Shown here: piece by piece, positions 24,899-33,455 of the stretch | Position numbering within the stretch: the first letter of the stretch is position 1 | Layout of the letters: each line of letters begins with the position of its first letter | Source of the DNA: Rhodocyclaceae bacterium | GTDB taxonomy: Bacteria; Pseudomonadota; Gammaproteobacteria; Burkholderiales; Rhodocyclaceae | DNA length: 35,537 nt | NCBI GenBank assembly: GCA_020445765.1 | Contig: JAGRFY010000036.1 | Coordinates: 1 to 35,537 of the forward strand | Reading direction: 5' to 3' | The notes under the pieces: generated by a model | The model's database searches: none | What the model was told of the DNA's origin: nothing | The model's input: the letters and a program-made list of their open reading frames with translations, nothing else | Program-made: the position numbers and the translations under genes

Positions 24899-26086
24899 TC
24901 ATCCCACCCGGCAGACCAGGCCCTTCAGATATTCGCCTTCCGGCACCGCCAGCCCGACCGGGTGATCGGGCGCAGCGGCCAGGCGGTGAAGCATGTACGC
25001 CTCGGCGCCGGCATCGACCGCGGCCGCGGCGACGATCTTCTGGAACAACTCGATGCCGATGCCGCCGGAGCACGAGTAGGTCATCAACAGCCCGCCCGGT
25101 TCCAGCAGCTTGAATGCCTGCAGATTGATGTCCTTGTAGGCGCGTGCCGCGCGTTCGGCGTGGGCAGCCGACGGCGCGAACTTGGGGGGGTCGAGGATGA
25201 TCATGTCGAATCGCCGACCGTCGCTGCGCAGTCGGCGCAATGCCTGGAAGACGTCATCGTCGAGCCACTCGGCGCGTGCCGCGTCGAGTCGCGGGTTGAG
25301 CGCGACGTTGCGCCTTGCGATGTCGAGCGCAGGGGCGGACGAGTCGATCGACAGGACGGCCGCCGCTCCGCCCGCGAGCGCCTGCAACGAGAAGCCACCG
25401 GTATAACAGAAGCAATTGAGCACGCGGCGCCCGCTCGCCAGGCTGCGGGCCAACGCCCGGTTCTCCCGTTGATCGAGGTAGAAGCCGGTCTTGTGGCCGG
25501 CCGCCACGTCCACCGCGAGGCGCACGCCGTACTCGTCGATCGCTAGGTCCGCAGGCAGGTCGCCGGCAAGCACGCCCGACAACGCCTGCAGACCTTCCAG
25601 CGCCCTCAGATCGGAATCGGAACGTTCGAAGACATTGCCGCAGCCGGTCGCCTGCATCACTGCATCGACGATCGCGCCACGCCACTTGTCGGCCCCGGCG
25701 CTGGTCAGCTGGACCACGACGACATCGCCGTAGCGGTCGATGATCACCCCGGGCAGACCGTCGGACTCGCCGTGGACAAGGCGCACGCCCTGCTGTTCGC
25801 GCAGCCACGGATGCTCGGTCCGGCGGCGCACGGCCGCCGCGATCGCGCGCTTGAAGAAGGCGTGATCGATCGTCTGCGACGGATCGAAACTCCATACCCG
25901 CGCCCGGATCTGGGAATGGGGCGACCATGCGGCGCGGGCAAGCGGTCGATGCTCGCGATCGAAGACGGTGACGGTGTCGCCGGGGCGAAGCCGGCCGTCG
26001 GTGCGCGCCACCGAGCCCGCAAAGATCCACGGGTGACGACGCAGCAGCGATCGCTCCTTGCCGGGCTTCAGGATCAGGTCGGCCAT
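24899..26086 (-). CDS. rlmI: 23S rRNA (cytosine-1962-C5)-methyltransferase RlmI
   Basis: A 395-residue protein with an N-terminal PUA domain (LKPGKERSLLRRHPWIFAGSV, GDTVTVFDREHRPLARAAWSPHSQIRARV), a central HGESDGLPGVIIDRYGDVVVVQ region, and a C-terminal Rossmann methyltransferase (GHKTGFYLDQRENR, VLNCFCYTGGFSLQALAGGA, MIILDPPKFAPS, LLMTYSCSG). The CFCYTGG and DPPKF motifs identify RlmI, which methylates C1962 of 23S rRNA using SAM. Length is normal. The 111-bp spacer to xerC holds nothing recognisable. Confidence 0.95.
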   Translation of the reverse strand: MADLILKPGKERSLLRRHPWIFAGSVARTDGRLRPGDTVTVFDREHRPLARAAWSPHSQIRARVWSFDPSQTIDHAFFKRAIAAAVRRRTEHPWLREQQGVRLVHGESDGLPGVIIDRYGDVVVVQLTSAGADKWRGAIVDAVMQATGCGNVFERSDSDLRALEGLQALSGVLAGDLPADLAIDEYGVRLAVDVAAGHKTGFYLDQRENRALARSLASGRRVLNCFCYTGGFSLQALAGGAAAVLSIDSSAPALDIARRNVALNPRLDAARAEWLDDDVFQALRRLRSDGRRFDMIILDPPKFAPSAAHAERAARAYKDINLQAFKLLEPGGLLMTYSCSGGIGIELFQKIVAAAAVDAGAEAYMLHRLAAAPDHPVGLAVPEGEYLKGLVCRVG

Positions 26087-26197
26087 CCGACGAACTCCGG
26101 GGCTCTGCGGGGTCGAGCAGGATAGGGCATTTCGCTGCCATGGACCAGATCCGGCAGCGGCCTGGGGTGCGCTTTCGGCGTCGGTCTCGGCGCCGCC

Positions 26198-27097
26198 TCA
26201 GTCGCGCTTCCGCGCACGCGGGTGGGCCGCGTCGTAGACCCGCGCCAGGTGCTGGAAGTCGAGGTGGGTGTAGATCTGGGTGCTGCGAATGCTGGCATGT
26301 CCGAGCAGTTCCTGCACGGCCCGCAGATCGCCGCTCGACTGCAGCAGGTGGCTGGCGAAGCTGTGGCGCAGCATGTGGGGATGAACGCCGATGCCGACGC
26401 CGCAACGGCGGGCCCACCGTGCCAGCCGGGCTTCGATGCTGCGCACGGACAGCCGGCGCCCGCGCTGCCCGACGAACAGTGCAGGTTCGCCTGCGGCAGC
26501 CAGCGCGGCGCGGTGCGCACGCCAGGCTTCGAGGGCGGCCAAGGCCTTGTCGCCGACCGGCACACAGCGGGTCTTGCCACGCTTGCCGGTGACCGTCACC
26601 TCGCACGCGGCGTGGTCGACGCCCACATCGACGTCGAGCGCGGCGAGTTCGGACAATCTCAGGCCGCTCGAATAGAACAGCTCGAACATCGCCCGGTCGC
26701 GAATCTCCAGCGCATCACCGGGTTCGGCATCGAGCAGCGAAGCAGCCTGGTCCGGGGTCAGCGCCGCCGGCAGTCGCGATGGCGAGCGCGGCGGCCGGAT
26801 ACCGTCGGCCGGATTCGACGCGAGCCCCCGGTAGCGCACCAGCCAGCGGTAGAAACCACGCCAGGCCGAAAGCCGACGCCCGATCGAACGCCCGCCGAGG
26901 CCGGCTCCGTGGAGTTGCGCCACCAGCCGCCGAATGTCGTGCGGTGCGAGTCCGGCCGGATCCGCCGGCGCAGCCAGCCGCGACAGTTCGTCCAGATCGC
27001 GGCGATAGGCGACCAGCGTATGGCGGCTGGCGCGGCGTTCGACCTCTAGCTGTCGCAGATAGGCTTCCATCGATTCGCCGAGTTGCCCGCCGGCCAC
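26198..27097 (-). CDS. xerC: Tyrosine recombinase XerC
   Basis: A 299-residue site-specific recombinase. Its N-terminal core-binding domain (YLRQLEVERRASRHTLVAYRRDL) is followed by the catalytic domain with all active-site residues: Arg147 (SGLRLSEL), Lys172 (GKRGKTR), His241 and Arg244 (HPHMLRHSFASH), His267 (LLGHASI) and Tyr276 (IYTHLD). With XerD it resolves chromosome dimers at dif under FtsK control. It starts at a GTG at 27097; an ATG at 27070 is possible. The order dapF - DUF484 gene - xerC is conserved in proteobacteria and supports XerC over XerD. Confidence 0.95.
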   Translation of the reverse strand: MAGGQLGESMEAYLRQLEVERRASRHTLVAYRRDLDELSRLAAPADPAGLAPHDIRRLVAQLHGAGLGGRSIGRRLSAWRGFYRWLVRYRGLASNPADGIRPPRSPSRLPAALTPDQAASLLDAEPGDALEIRDRAMFELFYSSGLRLSELAALDVDVGVDHAACEVTVTGKRGKTRCVPVGDKALAALEAWRAHRAALAAAGEPALFVGQRGRRLSVRSIEARLARWARRCGVGIGVHPHMLRHSFASHLLQSSGDLRAVQELLGHASIRSTQIYTHLDFQHLARVYDAAHPRARKRD

Positions 27098-27115
27098 GCC
27101 GCGCCCCGCCCGCGA

Positions 27116-27766
27116 TCAGCCGAGTTCGGCGAGCACCGCGGCACCGACCAGGTCGCCGATGCGGCGGACGTACAGCGTCCCCATCTCGGGGTAGAAGCGC
27201 TCCGGCTCCTCGGAACCCATCGCCAGCAGACCGAACGGGGCATTCTCGCGCAACAGGGGCACCAGGCAGATCGATCGAATCGCTTCGGCCGATTCGCCGA
27301 ACCAGCCCATGACTTCGTCGTTGCAGGGCGTGCCGCAATAGGGCCGCTGCAGATCGCCGGCGAGAAAGCTGATGGCCTCGGAAACCGGCGCGAACTCGTC
27401 GCCTTCCTTGGTCAGCACGCTGTTCCAGATCCTGAGCGCGACATGGGGAACCGAGAAGTCGTCGAGCAGGTGCGTCATCGTCAGTTGCAGGATGTCGTCG
27501 AAGTTCTCCGCGCTCATCAGCGCGAGACACATGCGATGGACCTTTTCGCCGATCTCGTCGTTCTCCTCGCCGAAGCGGATCAGTTCGGCGAACTTGTGCT
27601 CGAGCTGGGCGATCTTCGCCCGCAGCGCGTGCATCTGCCGCTCACTGAGCGAAATTGCCCGACCGGTATCCGGATGCGGCACCGTCATATGGGCGAGCAA
27701 CTCGGCGTTGCGGTCGAAGAAATCGGGGTACTGCTGGAGATAGGCTGCGACGTCTTCCGGTTTCAT
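27116..27766 (-). CDS. DUF484 family protein
   Basis: A 216-residue cytosolic protein. It begins [24 protein letters not shown], the invariant DUF484 N terminus, followed by a short coiled coil ([23 protein letters not shown]) and a GAF-like domain with [15 protein letters not shown] and [21 protein letters not shown]. Function is unknown; the gene nearly always lies between dapF and xerC. Its ATG overlaps the dapF stop by 4 bp. Confidence 0.95.
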   Translation of the reverse strand: MKPEDVAAYLQQYPDFFDRNAELLAHMTVPHPDTGRAISLSERQMHALRAKIAQLEHKFAELIRFGEENDEIGEKVHRMCLALMSAENFDDILQLTMTHLLDDFSVPHVALRIWNSVLTKEGDEFAPVSEAISFLAGDLQRPYCGTPCNDEVMGWFGESAEAIRSICLVPLLRENAPFGLLAMGSEEPERFYPEMGTLYVRRIGDLVGAAVLAELG

Positions 27767-28611
27767 GAAGCTTCCTGTCGGGGTAGTTCGATTTCTGCGT
27801 CGAAGACGCTCACGGCCGGTCCGGTCATCATCACCGCTTCGCCGGGACCCGCCCAGGCGATGGACAGCATGCCGCCGCGGGTGTAGACGTCCACCGGTGA
27901 ATCCAGCAGGCCGCGGCGGATACCGGCCACCACCGCAGCACAGGCGCCGGTGCCGCAGGCCAGGGTCTCGCCTGCTCCGCGCTCATAGACGCGCAGCCGG
28001 ATGCGACCGCGATCGACGATCTGCATGAAGCCCGCATTGACCCGGGCCGGAAAACGCGGATGGGCCTCGATCCGTGGCCCGAGGGAGGCAACCGGTGCCC
28101 GATCCACGTCGGCGACGACCTGGACCGCGTGCGGGTTGCCCATGCTCAGCACGCTGACCTCGACGCATTCGTCACCGAGCGCCAACGGCTCCGACACCTG
28201 CTCGCCCTCGCTCAGGAACGGCACCGCTTCCGGCGCGAAGCGCGGCACGCCCATGTCGACGGTGACCTGCCCGTCGTCCTCGAGCCGCGGCGCAATGACG
28301 CCGGAGCGGGTCTCGACCCGGATCTCGCGCTTGGCGGTCAGGCCCTTGTCGTGCACGAAGCGCACGAAGCAACGCGCGCCATTGCCGCACTGCTCGACCT
28401 CGCCGCCGTCGCTGTTGAAGATCCGGTAGCGGAAATCGATGTCGGCGTGCGTCGACGGCTCGACCACCAGCACCTGATCGCAGCCGACGCCGAAATGGCG
28501 GTCGGCCAGGAAGCGCACCTGGGACACGCTGAGCTCGACCGCCTGGCCGATGGCATCGATGACGACGAAGTCGTTTCCCAGTCCGTGCATCTTGGTGAAG
28601 CGAATACGCAT
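27763..28611 (-). CDS. dapF: Diaminopimelate epimerase
   Basis: A 282-residue PLP-independent epimerase that converts LL- to meso-diaminopimelate for lysine and peptidoglycan synthesis. It starts [19 protein letters not shown]. Both active-site cysteines are present: Cys75 ([10 protein letters not shown]) and Cys219 (ACGTGACAA). Other family blocks are [31 protein letters not shown] and [10 protein letters not shown]. The ATG at 28611 fits the family terminus although the frame is open further upstream. It leads a run with the DUF484 gene and xerC. Confidence 0.97.
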   Translation of the reverse strand: MRIRFTKMHGLGNDFVVIDAIGQAVELSVSQVRFLADRHFGVGCDQVLVVEPSTHADIDFRYRIFNSDGGEVEQCGNGARCFVRFVHDKGLTAKREIRVETRSGVIAPRLEDDGQVTVDMGVPRFAPEAVPFLSEGEQVSEPLALGDECVEVSVLSMGNPHAVQVVADVDRAPVASLGPRIEAHPRFPARVNAGFMQIVDRGRIRLRVYERGAGETLACGTGACAAVVAGIRRGLLDSPVDVYTRGGMLSIAWAGPGEAVMMTGPAVSVFDAEIELPRQEAS

Positions 28612-28762
28612 TGCCCCGCAGCCCCCGCCCGGAAACCATGACATCGGCACGCCCGGGCAACAGCGCCGCCGTGCGTCGATTCTCGCCGAGGCCAACCATT
28701 GCCGTCTACCCGGACGCGGGTAATCGTGGTTTGATGATCTCCCCACAGCGCGAGCCAGACCC

Positions 28763-29035
28763 ATGGCAGTCGATCACGACCAGGACCCGGGGCGGTCCGC
28801 CCATCGTCCAGCGATTCCGGTCTCCGGCCGCATTCTGCTGGCCCTGGGCATCGTCACGCTGCTTGCCGGCATCGCGGTCATGGCGGGGCCGGGGCGGCAA
28901 TGGCATCCGCTGCTCGCCACGCCGGGCGCCGGGCTCGCGCTGGTCGTGTCGGCGGTCGCACTGTTCGGCTCGGCCGCCTTCCCCATCGTGCTCGCCCGGC
29001 TGGCCGCCGCGGATCGCCCGGACATCCGTCAGTAG
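28763..29035 (+). CDS. Small two-helix membrane protein, function unknown
   Basis: A 90-residue protein with a polar N terminus ([16 protein letters not shown]) and two hydrophobic helices, [18 protein letters not shown] and [23 protein letters not shown]. It is divergent from dapF and overlaps the end of the convergent acyltransferase gene by 7 bp. No family recognised. The clean two-helix topology argues it is real. Confidence 0.6.
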   Translation: MAVDHDQDPGRSAHRPAIPVSGRILLALGIVTLLAGIAVMAGPGRQWHPLLATPGAGLALVVSAVALFGSAAFPIVLARLAAADRPDIRQ

Positions 29036-29925
29036 ACCGAAGGCTCGCCTTCCGGCCGTGTCTTGAAGCGTCGGTGGACCCAGTAATACTGTTCCGGCAT
29101 CGCACCGACCATCGCCTCGATGGCGGCGTTCTGCCGCCTGACGTCGGCCTCGACGTCGTCGGTCGGAAAGTCGCGCCACGGCTCGCCGAAATCGACGTGA
29201 TAGCCCTCGCCGCCGGGCAGCATGCGCACCGACACCGGCACCACCACCGCGCGCGCCATCTTGGCGAACCGCGGCAGCCCGGTGATGGTCGCCGCAGGGA
29301 CGCCGAAGAACGGCACGAAGATCGATTCCTTGCGACCATGGTCCATGTCGGGCAGGTAGAAGAACGGGCGACCGGCACGCATCGCCTTGATCGTCCCACG
29401 AATGCTTTCGTGGCGCGGCTGCAGCAACTGGTCGCCGAATCGGCTGCGGCCGTGGCGGAGCCAGTGGTCGATCACTGCGTTGCGCTGGCGCGCATAGATG
29501 CTGACGACGTCGAAACCGAGCGCGGTCCGGGTGCCCGCGACGTCGAGTGCGACGAAATGCGGCACCAGCATGATCACCGGCGTGCCGGCATCGACCAGCT
29601 CGCGCAGACGCGATTCGCCGCTGGCCTTGATGATGCGTTCGAGCCGCTCGCGCGGCGCCCACCACAGCAGGCCGCGCTCGAGCAGGCTTCGTCCGAGGCA
29701 GGCGAAGTGATCGCGTGCGACCTGCCGGCGGCGCGCATCGTCCCATTGCGGAAAGCACAGTGCGAGGTTGGTCAGCACCACCTTGCGGCGCCCGCCGACC
29801 AGCAGGTAGAGCAGGCGACCGAGCCCGCGGCCGAGGGCAGCGAGCAGCGGCAGGGGCAGCCAGTGCAGCAACCACAGCAGTGCCACCAGCAGGTGGGCTC
29901 CGATTTCCGGCAAGCCGAGTTTCAT
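29029..29925 (-). CDS. Lipid A biosynthesis acyltransferase (LpxL/HtrB family), HxxxxD form
   Basis: A 298-residue inner-membrane acyltransferase with an N-terminal membrane anchor (LLVALLWLLHWLPLPLLAAL), the catalytic HxxxxD at His123-Asp128 (VPHFVALD), YLPDMDHGRKESIFVPFFGVPAAT and ending with EQYYWVHRRFKTRPEGE. It transfers a secondary acyl chain from acyl-ACP to Kdo2-lipid IVA or a similar precursor. The start overlaps the stop of the second family member by 4 bp (ATGA). Confidence 0.93.
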   Translation of the reverse strand: MKLGLPEIGAHLLVALLWLLHWLPLPLLAALGRGLGRLLYLLVGGRRKVVLTNLALCFPQWDDARRRQVARDHFACLGRSLLERGLLWWAPRERLERIIKASGESRLRELVDAGTPVIMLVPHFVALDVAGTRTALGFDVVSIYARQRNAVIDHWLRHGRSRFGDQLLQPRHESIRGTIKAMRAGRPFFYLPDMDHGRKESIFVPFFGVPAATITGLPRFAKMARAVVVPVSVRMLPGGEGYHVDFGEPWRDFPTDDVEADVRRQNAAIEAMVGAMPEQYYWVHRRFKTRPEGEPSVY

Positions 29926-30788
29926 CGTTCTTCGAGCTCCGCGGCGGGTGCGCCCGCCGGCCTCTTGTATCGGTTGTAGCCCCACAGGTACTGGCCAGGG
30001 CAGCGGCGGATCAGCACTTCCAGTTCGCGGTTGATGGCCGCCGCGCGCGCTTCGGCGTCGCCCGTCAGCGGATGCTGCGGCAGACTCAGGTGCAGATGGT
30101 ACCCGCGGCCGCGGTCGAGTCGCTCGGCCCAGGCCAGGATGGTCTGGCAGCCGGCCACTGACGACAGTCGCGCGGCGAGGGTCATGGTGTAGGCCGGGCG
30201 GCCGAAGAACGGCAGCCATGCCCCCTCCCCGCGCGCGGGCACCTGGTCGGGCAGGATACCGGCCGCATGGCCGCCGCGCAGCGCCCGGATCAGCCGTCGC
30301 ACGCCGCCGGTGTCCGCAGGTGCCAGTTCGATCGCGCCGCCGGCGGCGCGTGCGCGCTCGACCAGGGCTTGCAGCGCCGCGCGCTTGGGCGGCCGGTAGA
30401 GCACGGTGATCGGTCGTCGTGCCGCGTAATACTGGGCGGCAATTTCGAAGCAACCGAGGTGCGGCGTCAGGAACAGGATCGCCCGCTTCTCCCGCCACGC
30501 GTCCTCGACATGCTGCCAGCCGCTGACCGCCGCGACGCGCGACAGCACCTGCTCGCGGGGCCGCAGCCACACCCACGGCAGTTCGAAGGCCTGACGCCCG
30601 GCCCCGGCGACGGCGGCCGCAAGCACACCGGCCGGCAGCGGATCACCGAAGGCCTGGACGAGATTTGCCCGCAGACGACGTCGGTAGGTCGGGGATGCGG
30701 CATAGGTGAACCATCCCGCCAGCCAGCCGACGCGATGCAGCGCCGCCAGTGGCAGCATGGACAGGAAAGAGAAGAGGCGGGCGATCAA
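29922..30788 (-). CDS. Lipid A biosynthesis acyltransferase (LpxL/HtrB family), HxxxxE form
   Basis: A 288-residue homologue of its downstream neighbour. An N-terminal anchor (MIARLFSFLSMLPLAALHRVGWLAGW) precedes the catalytic pair His110/Glu115 (TPHLGCFE), VLYRPPKRAALQ, GILPDQVPARGEGAWLPFFG and CPGQYLWGYNRYKRP. HxxxxE instead of HxxxxD is a known variant in this family. It begins at a TTG (30788); an ATG at 30758 is less likely because it would shorten the anchor. The pair probably adds the two secondary acyl chains of lipid A. It is divergent from metK. Confidence 0.9.
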   Translation of the reverse strand: MIARLFSFLSMLPLAALHRVGWLAGWFTYAASPTYRRRLRANLVQAFGDPLPAGVLAAAVAGAGRQAFELPWVWLRPREQVLSRVAAVSGWQHVEDAWREKRAILFLTPHLGCFEIAAQYYAARRPITVLYRPPKRAALQALVERARAAGGAIELAPADTGGVRRLIRALRGGHAAGILPDQVPARGEGAWLPFFGRPAYTMTLAARLSSVAGCQTILAWAERLDRGRGYHLHLSLPQHPLTGDAEARAAAINRELEVLIRRCPGQYLWGYNRYKRPAGAPAAELEER

Positions 30789-30830
30789 GAGTCCGCAGCC
30801 GAAGATGAATTTCGCATCGGTTGACAGCCA

Positions 30831-30859
30831 GCCTGATGCGGCCGGAGTGTCGCTATAAT
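30831..30859 (+). promoter_or_regulatory. metK promoter
   Basis: A consensus -10 TATAAT lies at 30854-30859. The -35 region at the normal distance (GCCTGA, 30831-30836) is weak; a consensus TTGACA sits at 30821-30826, too far away at 27 bp. The predicted transcription start is about 30866, exactly where the riboswitch P1 stem begins. Confidence 0.65.
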
Positions 30860-30863
30860 AACG

Positions 30864-30930
30864 GCTTCCGCCGAGTTAACCCGACAACTTGCAGGGCGGA
30901 ACGGTCAGCGAAAAAATACTGCTAAAGCGT
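30864..30930 (+). promoter_or_regulatory. SAM-II riboswitch upstream of metK
   Basis: The H-type pseudoknot of the SAM-II aptamer can be drawn. P1 pairs TTCCGCC (30866-30872) with GGCGGAA (30895-30901). The P1 loop is GAGTTAACCCGACAACTTGCAG, whose CTTGCAG (30888-30894) is the conserved SAM-II loop end. Its GCAG (30891-30894) pairs with CTGC (30919-30922) in CTGCTAAAG, the conserved 3' motif. An A-rich linker (CGAAAAAATA) lies between, as in the family. SAM binding should stabilise P2 and lower metK expression, giving feedback on SAM synthesis. SAM-II is best known from alphaproteobacteria, so its occurrence here is less expected. A covariance search would confirm it. Confidence 0.78.
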
Positions 30931-30946
30931 CGTCCGCTCGACAAGG

Positions 30947-30990
30947 TCCCCGGAGCTGGCAGCGCGCAAGCCACCGGGGATTATGTTTTG
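30947..30990 (+). terminator. Candidate attenuator hairpin in the metK leader
   Basis: TCCCCGG (30947-30953) pairs with CCGGGGA (30974-30980), and inside it TGGC (30957-30960) pairs with GCCA (30970-30973). TTATGTTTTG follows, a partial U-tract. It lies 17 bp after the SAM-II aptamer and ends just before the GGAG ribosome site of metK, so it could be the expression platform. Confidence 0.5.
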
Positions 30991-31001
30991 GAGCACTGCC
31001 G

Positions 31002-32168
31002 ATGAGCCATGACTATCTGTTCACGTCCGAATCCGTGTCCGAAGGTCACCCCGACAAGGTCGCCGATCAGATCTCGGATGCGATCCTCGACGCGATCCTC
31101 GCCGATGACCCCCACGCCCGGGTCGCCTGTGAAACCATGGTATCTACCGGTCTGGTGGTGATCTCGGGCGAGATCACCACCAAGGCCCACGTCAATTACC
31201 GTGAGCTGGCGCAGGAGACGGTGCGGCGCATCGGCTACAACGACTCGGACATCGGTTTCGACTACAAGTCCTGCGCGGTGCTGACGGCCATCAATCGCCA
31301 GTCGCCGGACATCGCCCAGGGTGTCAACGAGGGCGAAGGGCTGGACCTCGACCAGGGTGCCGGCGACCAGGGCCTGATGTTCGGCTACGCCTGCGACGAG
31401 ACGCCGCAGTTGATGCCGCTGCCGATCTATTACGCACACCGCGTCATGCAGCGCCAGAGCGAAGTGCGAAAGGACGGCCGCCTGCCGTGGCTGCGGCCGG
31501 ATGCCAAGAGTCAGCTGACCGTGCGCTACGTCGATGGTCGGCCGGTCGAGGTCGACACCGTCGTGGTGTCGACCCAGCACGATCCGGAGGTTTCCCACGC
31601 CCAGTTGTCCGAGGCGGTGATCGAGGAGATCATCAGGCCGGTGCTGCCGCCCGAGCTGCTGACCAGCCGCACCCGATTCCTGATCAACCCGACCGGCCGC
31701 TTCGTCATCGGCGGCCCCCACGGCGACTGCGGTCTGACGGGGCGCAAGATCATCGTCGACACCTACGGCGGCGCGGCCCACCACGGCGGCGGCGCGTTTT
31801 CGGGCAAGGATCCTTCCAAGGTCGACCGCTCGGCCGCCTATGCCGGCCGCCACGTCGCAAAGAACATCGTCGCCGCCGGTCTCGCCGGACGCTGCGAAGT
31901 CCAGGTGGCCTATGCCATCGGCGTCGCCAACCCGGTGTCGCTGATGGTCGACACCTTCGGCACGGCGAGGATTCCGGAGCAACGCATCATCGAACTGATC
32001 CGGGAACACTTCGATCTGCGGCCGAAGGGCATCATCGTCGGCCTCGACCTGTTGCGCCCGATCTACGGCAAGACGGCCGCCTACGGCCACTTCGGACGCG
32101 ACGAGCCGGAATTCACCTGGGAAGTCACCGACAGGGCCGAGGCCTTGCGAGCGGCAGCAGGCATCTGA
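31002..32168 (+). CDS. metK: S-adenosylmethionine synthetase
   Basis: A 388-residue MetK making SAM from methionine and ATP. Signature stretches are [21 protein letters not shown] (His16, Asp18), [58 protein letters not shown] and [21 protein letters not shown]. The length is normal. The ATG at 31002 is preceded by GGAG at 8 bp. It is divergent from the acyltransferase pair and carries a SAM-II-like riboswitch in its leader, implying feedback by its product. Confidence 0.98.
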   Translation: MSHDYLFTSESVSEGHPDKVADQISDAILDAILADDPHARVACETMVSTGLVVISGEITTKAHVNYRELAQETVRRIGYNDSDIGFDYKSCAVLTAINRQSPDIAQGVNEGEGLDLDQGAGDQGLMFGYACDETPQLMPLPIYYAHRVMQRQSEVRKDGRLPWLRPDAKSQLTVRYVDGRPVEVDTVVVSTQHDPEVSHAQLSEAVIEEIIRPVLPPELLTSRTRFLINPTGRFVIGGPHGDCGLTGRKIIVDTYGGAAHHGGGAFSGKDPSKVDRSAAYAGRHVAKNIVAAGLAGRCEVQVAYAIGVANPVSLMVDTFGTARIPEQRIIELIREHFDLRPKGIIVGLDLLRPIYGKTAAYGHFGRDEPEFTWEVTDRAEALRAAAGI

Positions 32169-32256
32169 GGCGCCCCGGCACCACTGGGCAAACGGTCGGA
32201 TCCGGCGCGCCAGCGGACGCTCGGCGCGCACGCGCTTCCTGCTAACATTGAACGAT

Positions 32257-33180
32257 ATGCGTGGACCCACCAAAACCAGATCCGCTCGCTCCGGGACGCT
32301 GCGCGGCCTCATCGGATGCTGGCTGCTCGCGGTGGCCGCGGTGGGCGGCGCGGAGCCTCCGGCGCCGCTGCCGAGCGAGCTGATTTCGCTCGACTGGTGC
32401 AAGACCATCGGCGACCGCCTGTTCAGCGTCTCCGCCGGCTTCTGCGAACGCTCGGGTCTGCAGCCGTCGCCCGCGACCTCGATCGAAGGCCGCGCGCTGA
32501 TGCGTCTCGAACAGCCGCCCCGCCCGCCGCGCACCTCGGCCTCGGTCGACTATGGGACGCGGGCGCCCCGCATCATGTTGATCGGCGGCATCCACGGCGA
32601 CGAGTTGACCTCGGTGTCGATCGTCTTCAAGTGGATGGAGCGGCTCGAGGGCGCCGACGCTTCGCAGTTGCACTGGCTGATCATCCCGCTCGCCAATCCT
32701 GACGGCTTGCTGAAGTCGCCGGCCCAGCGCATGAATGCCCGCGGCGTCGATCTCAATCGCAATTTCGACACACCGGACTGGAGCGAGAAGGCGCTGAATT
32801 ACTGGGTCGGCCGCACCCGCAAGGACCCGCGCCGATTCCCCGGCGACTCCCCGGTGTCGGAACCGGAGACGCAATGGCTGCAGACGGAGATCAACCGCTT
32901 CCGGCCCGACGTGATCGTCTCGATCCACGCGCCCTACGGCGTACTCGACTTCGACGGACCGGCGGAGGAGCCGAAGCGCTTCGGCCGCCTCAGATTGAAC
33001 CGTCTCGGCGTCTATCCCGGCTCGCTCGGGAACTATGGTGGTGTCTACAAGGGCGTACCGGTGATCACGATCGAGTTGCCGCACGCGACGCGCATGCCGT
33101 CGGCCAGGGAGCAGGAAGCGATCTGGCAGGACATGATCAAGTGGATCCGGCAGAACTTCGTGCCTGCCAACCTGAGCTGA
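32257..33180 (+). CDS. Exported M14-family zinc carboxypeptidase (murein peptide amidase-like)
   Basis: A 307-residue protein with a hydrophobic N-terminal helix (LRGLIGCWLLAVAAVGGA). The M14 catalytic domain shows MLIGGIHGDELTS with zinc ligands His113 and Glu116, ANPDGLL, RGVDLNRNFDTPDW for substrate binding, the third ligand in VSIHAPYG, and the catalytic Glu in ITIELP near the end. MpaA-like enzymes cut the gamma-D-glutamyl-DAP bond of murein peptides; the signal-type N terminus suggests a periplasmic site of action. The ATG at 32257 is preferred to a TTG at 32248. No strong ribosome site is visible. Confidence 0.88.
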   Translation: MRGPTKTRSARSGTLRGLIGCWLLAVAAVGGAEPPAPLPSELISLDWCKTIGDRLFSVSAGFCERSGLQPSPATSIEGRALMRLEQPPRPPRTSASVDYGTRAPRIMLIGGIHGDELTSVSIVFKWMERLEGADASQLHWLIIPLANPDGLLKSPAQRMNARGVDLNRNFDTPDWSEKALNYWVGRTRKDPRRFPGDSPVSEPETQWLQTEINRFRPDVIVSIHAPYGVLDFDGPAEEPKRFGRLRLNRLGVYPGSLGNYGGVYKGVPVITIELPHATRMPSAREQEAIWQDMIKWIRQNFVPANLS

Positions 33181-33455
33181 CCTGAGACTTGCCCGGCATT
33201 GACGACCGACGCCGCGGGCAGGGCTGCGCCGGTTGAGCGAATCCGTGACGCCCGGACCGTGACGGACATCCCCGATCCGCATCGGCGTCCGAAAATGCAG
33301 CCAGACCTGTGCCCGACGCATCGGTCGATCGATCACGGTGTCGAACTCGCCGGCGCGTTTGCGCTCTCAGTCTCGCGCCGACCCTGTACATTCCCCGCTT
33401 CCGGCGGCCGTGGTCGGATGCCGCCGGCCCTTATTGCCTACTCGACCGACACTCG

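Noticed and set aside
26198-27097. Phage or integron integrase
   Set aside because: The recombinase lies in the conserved dapF-DUF484-xerC order and has XerC length and motifs; no attachment sites or cassette genes are present.
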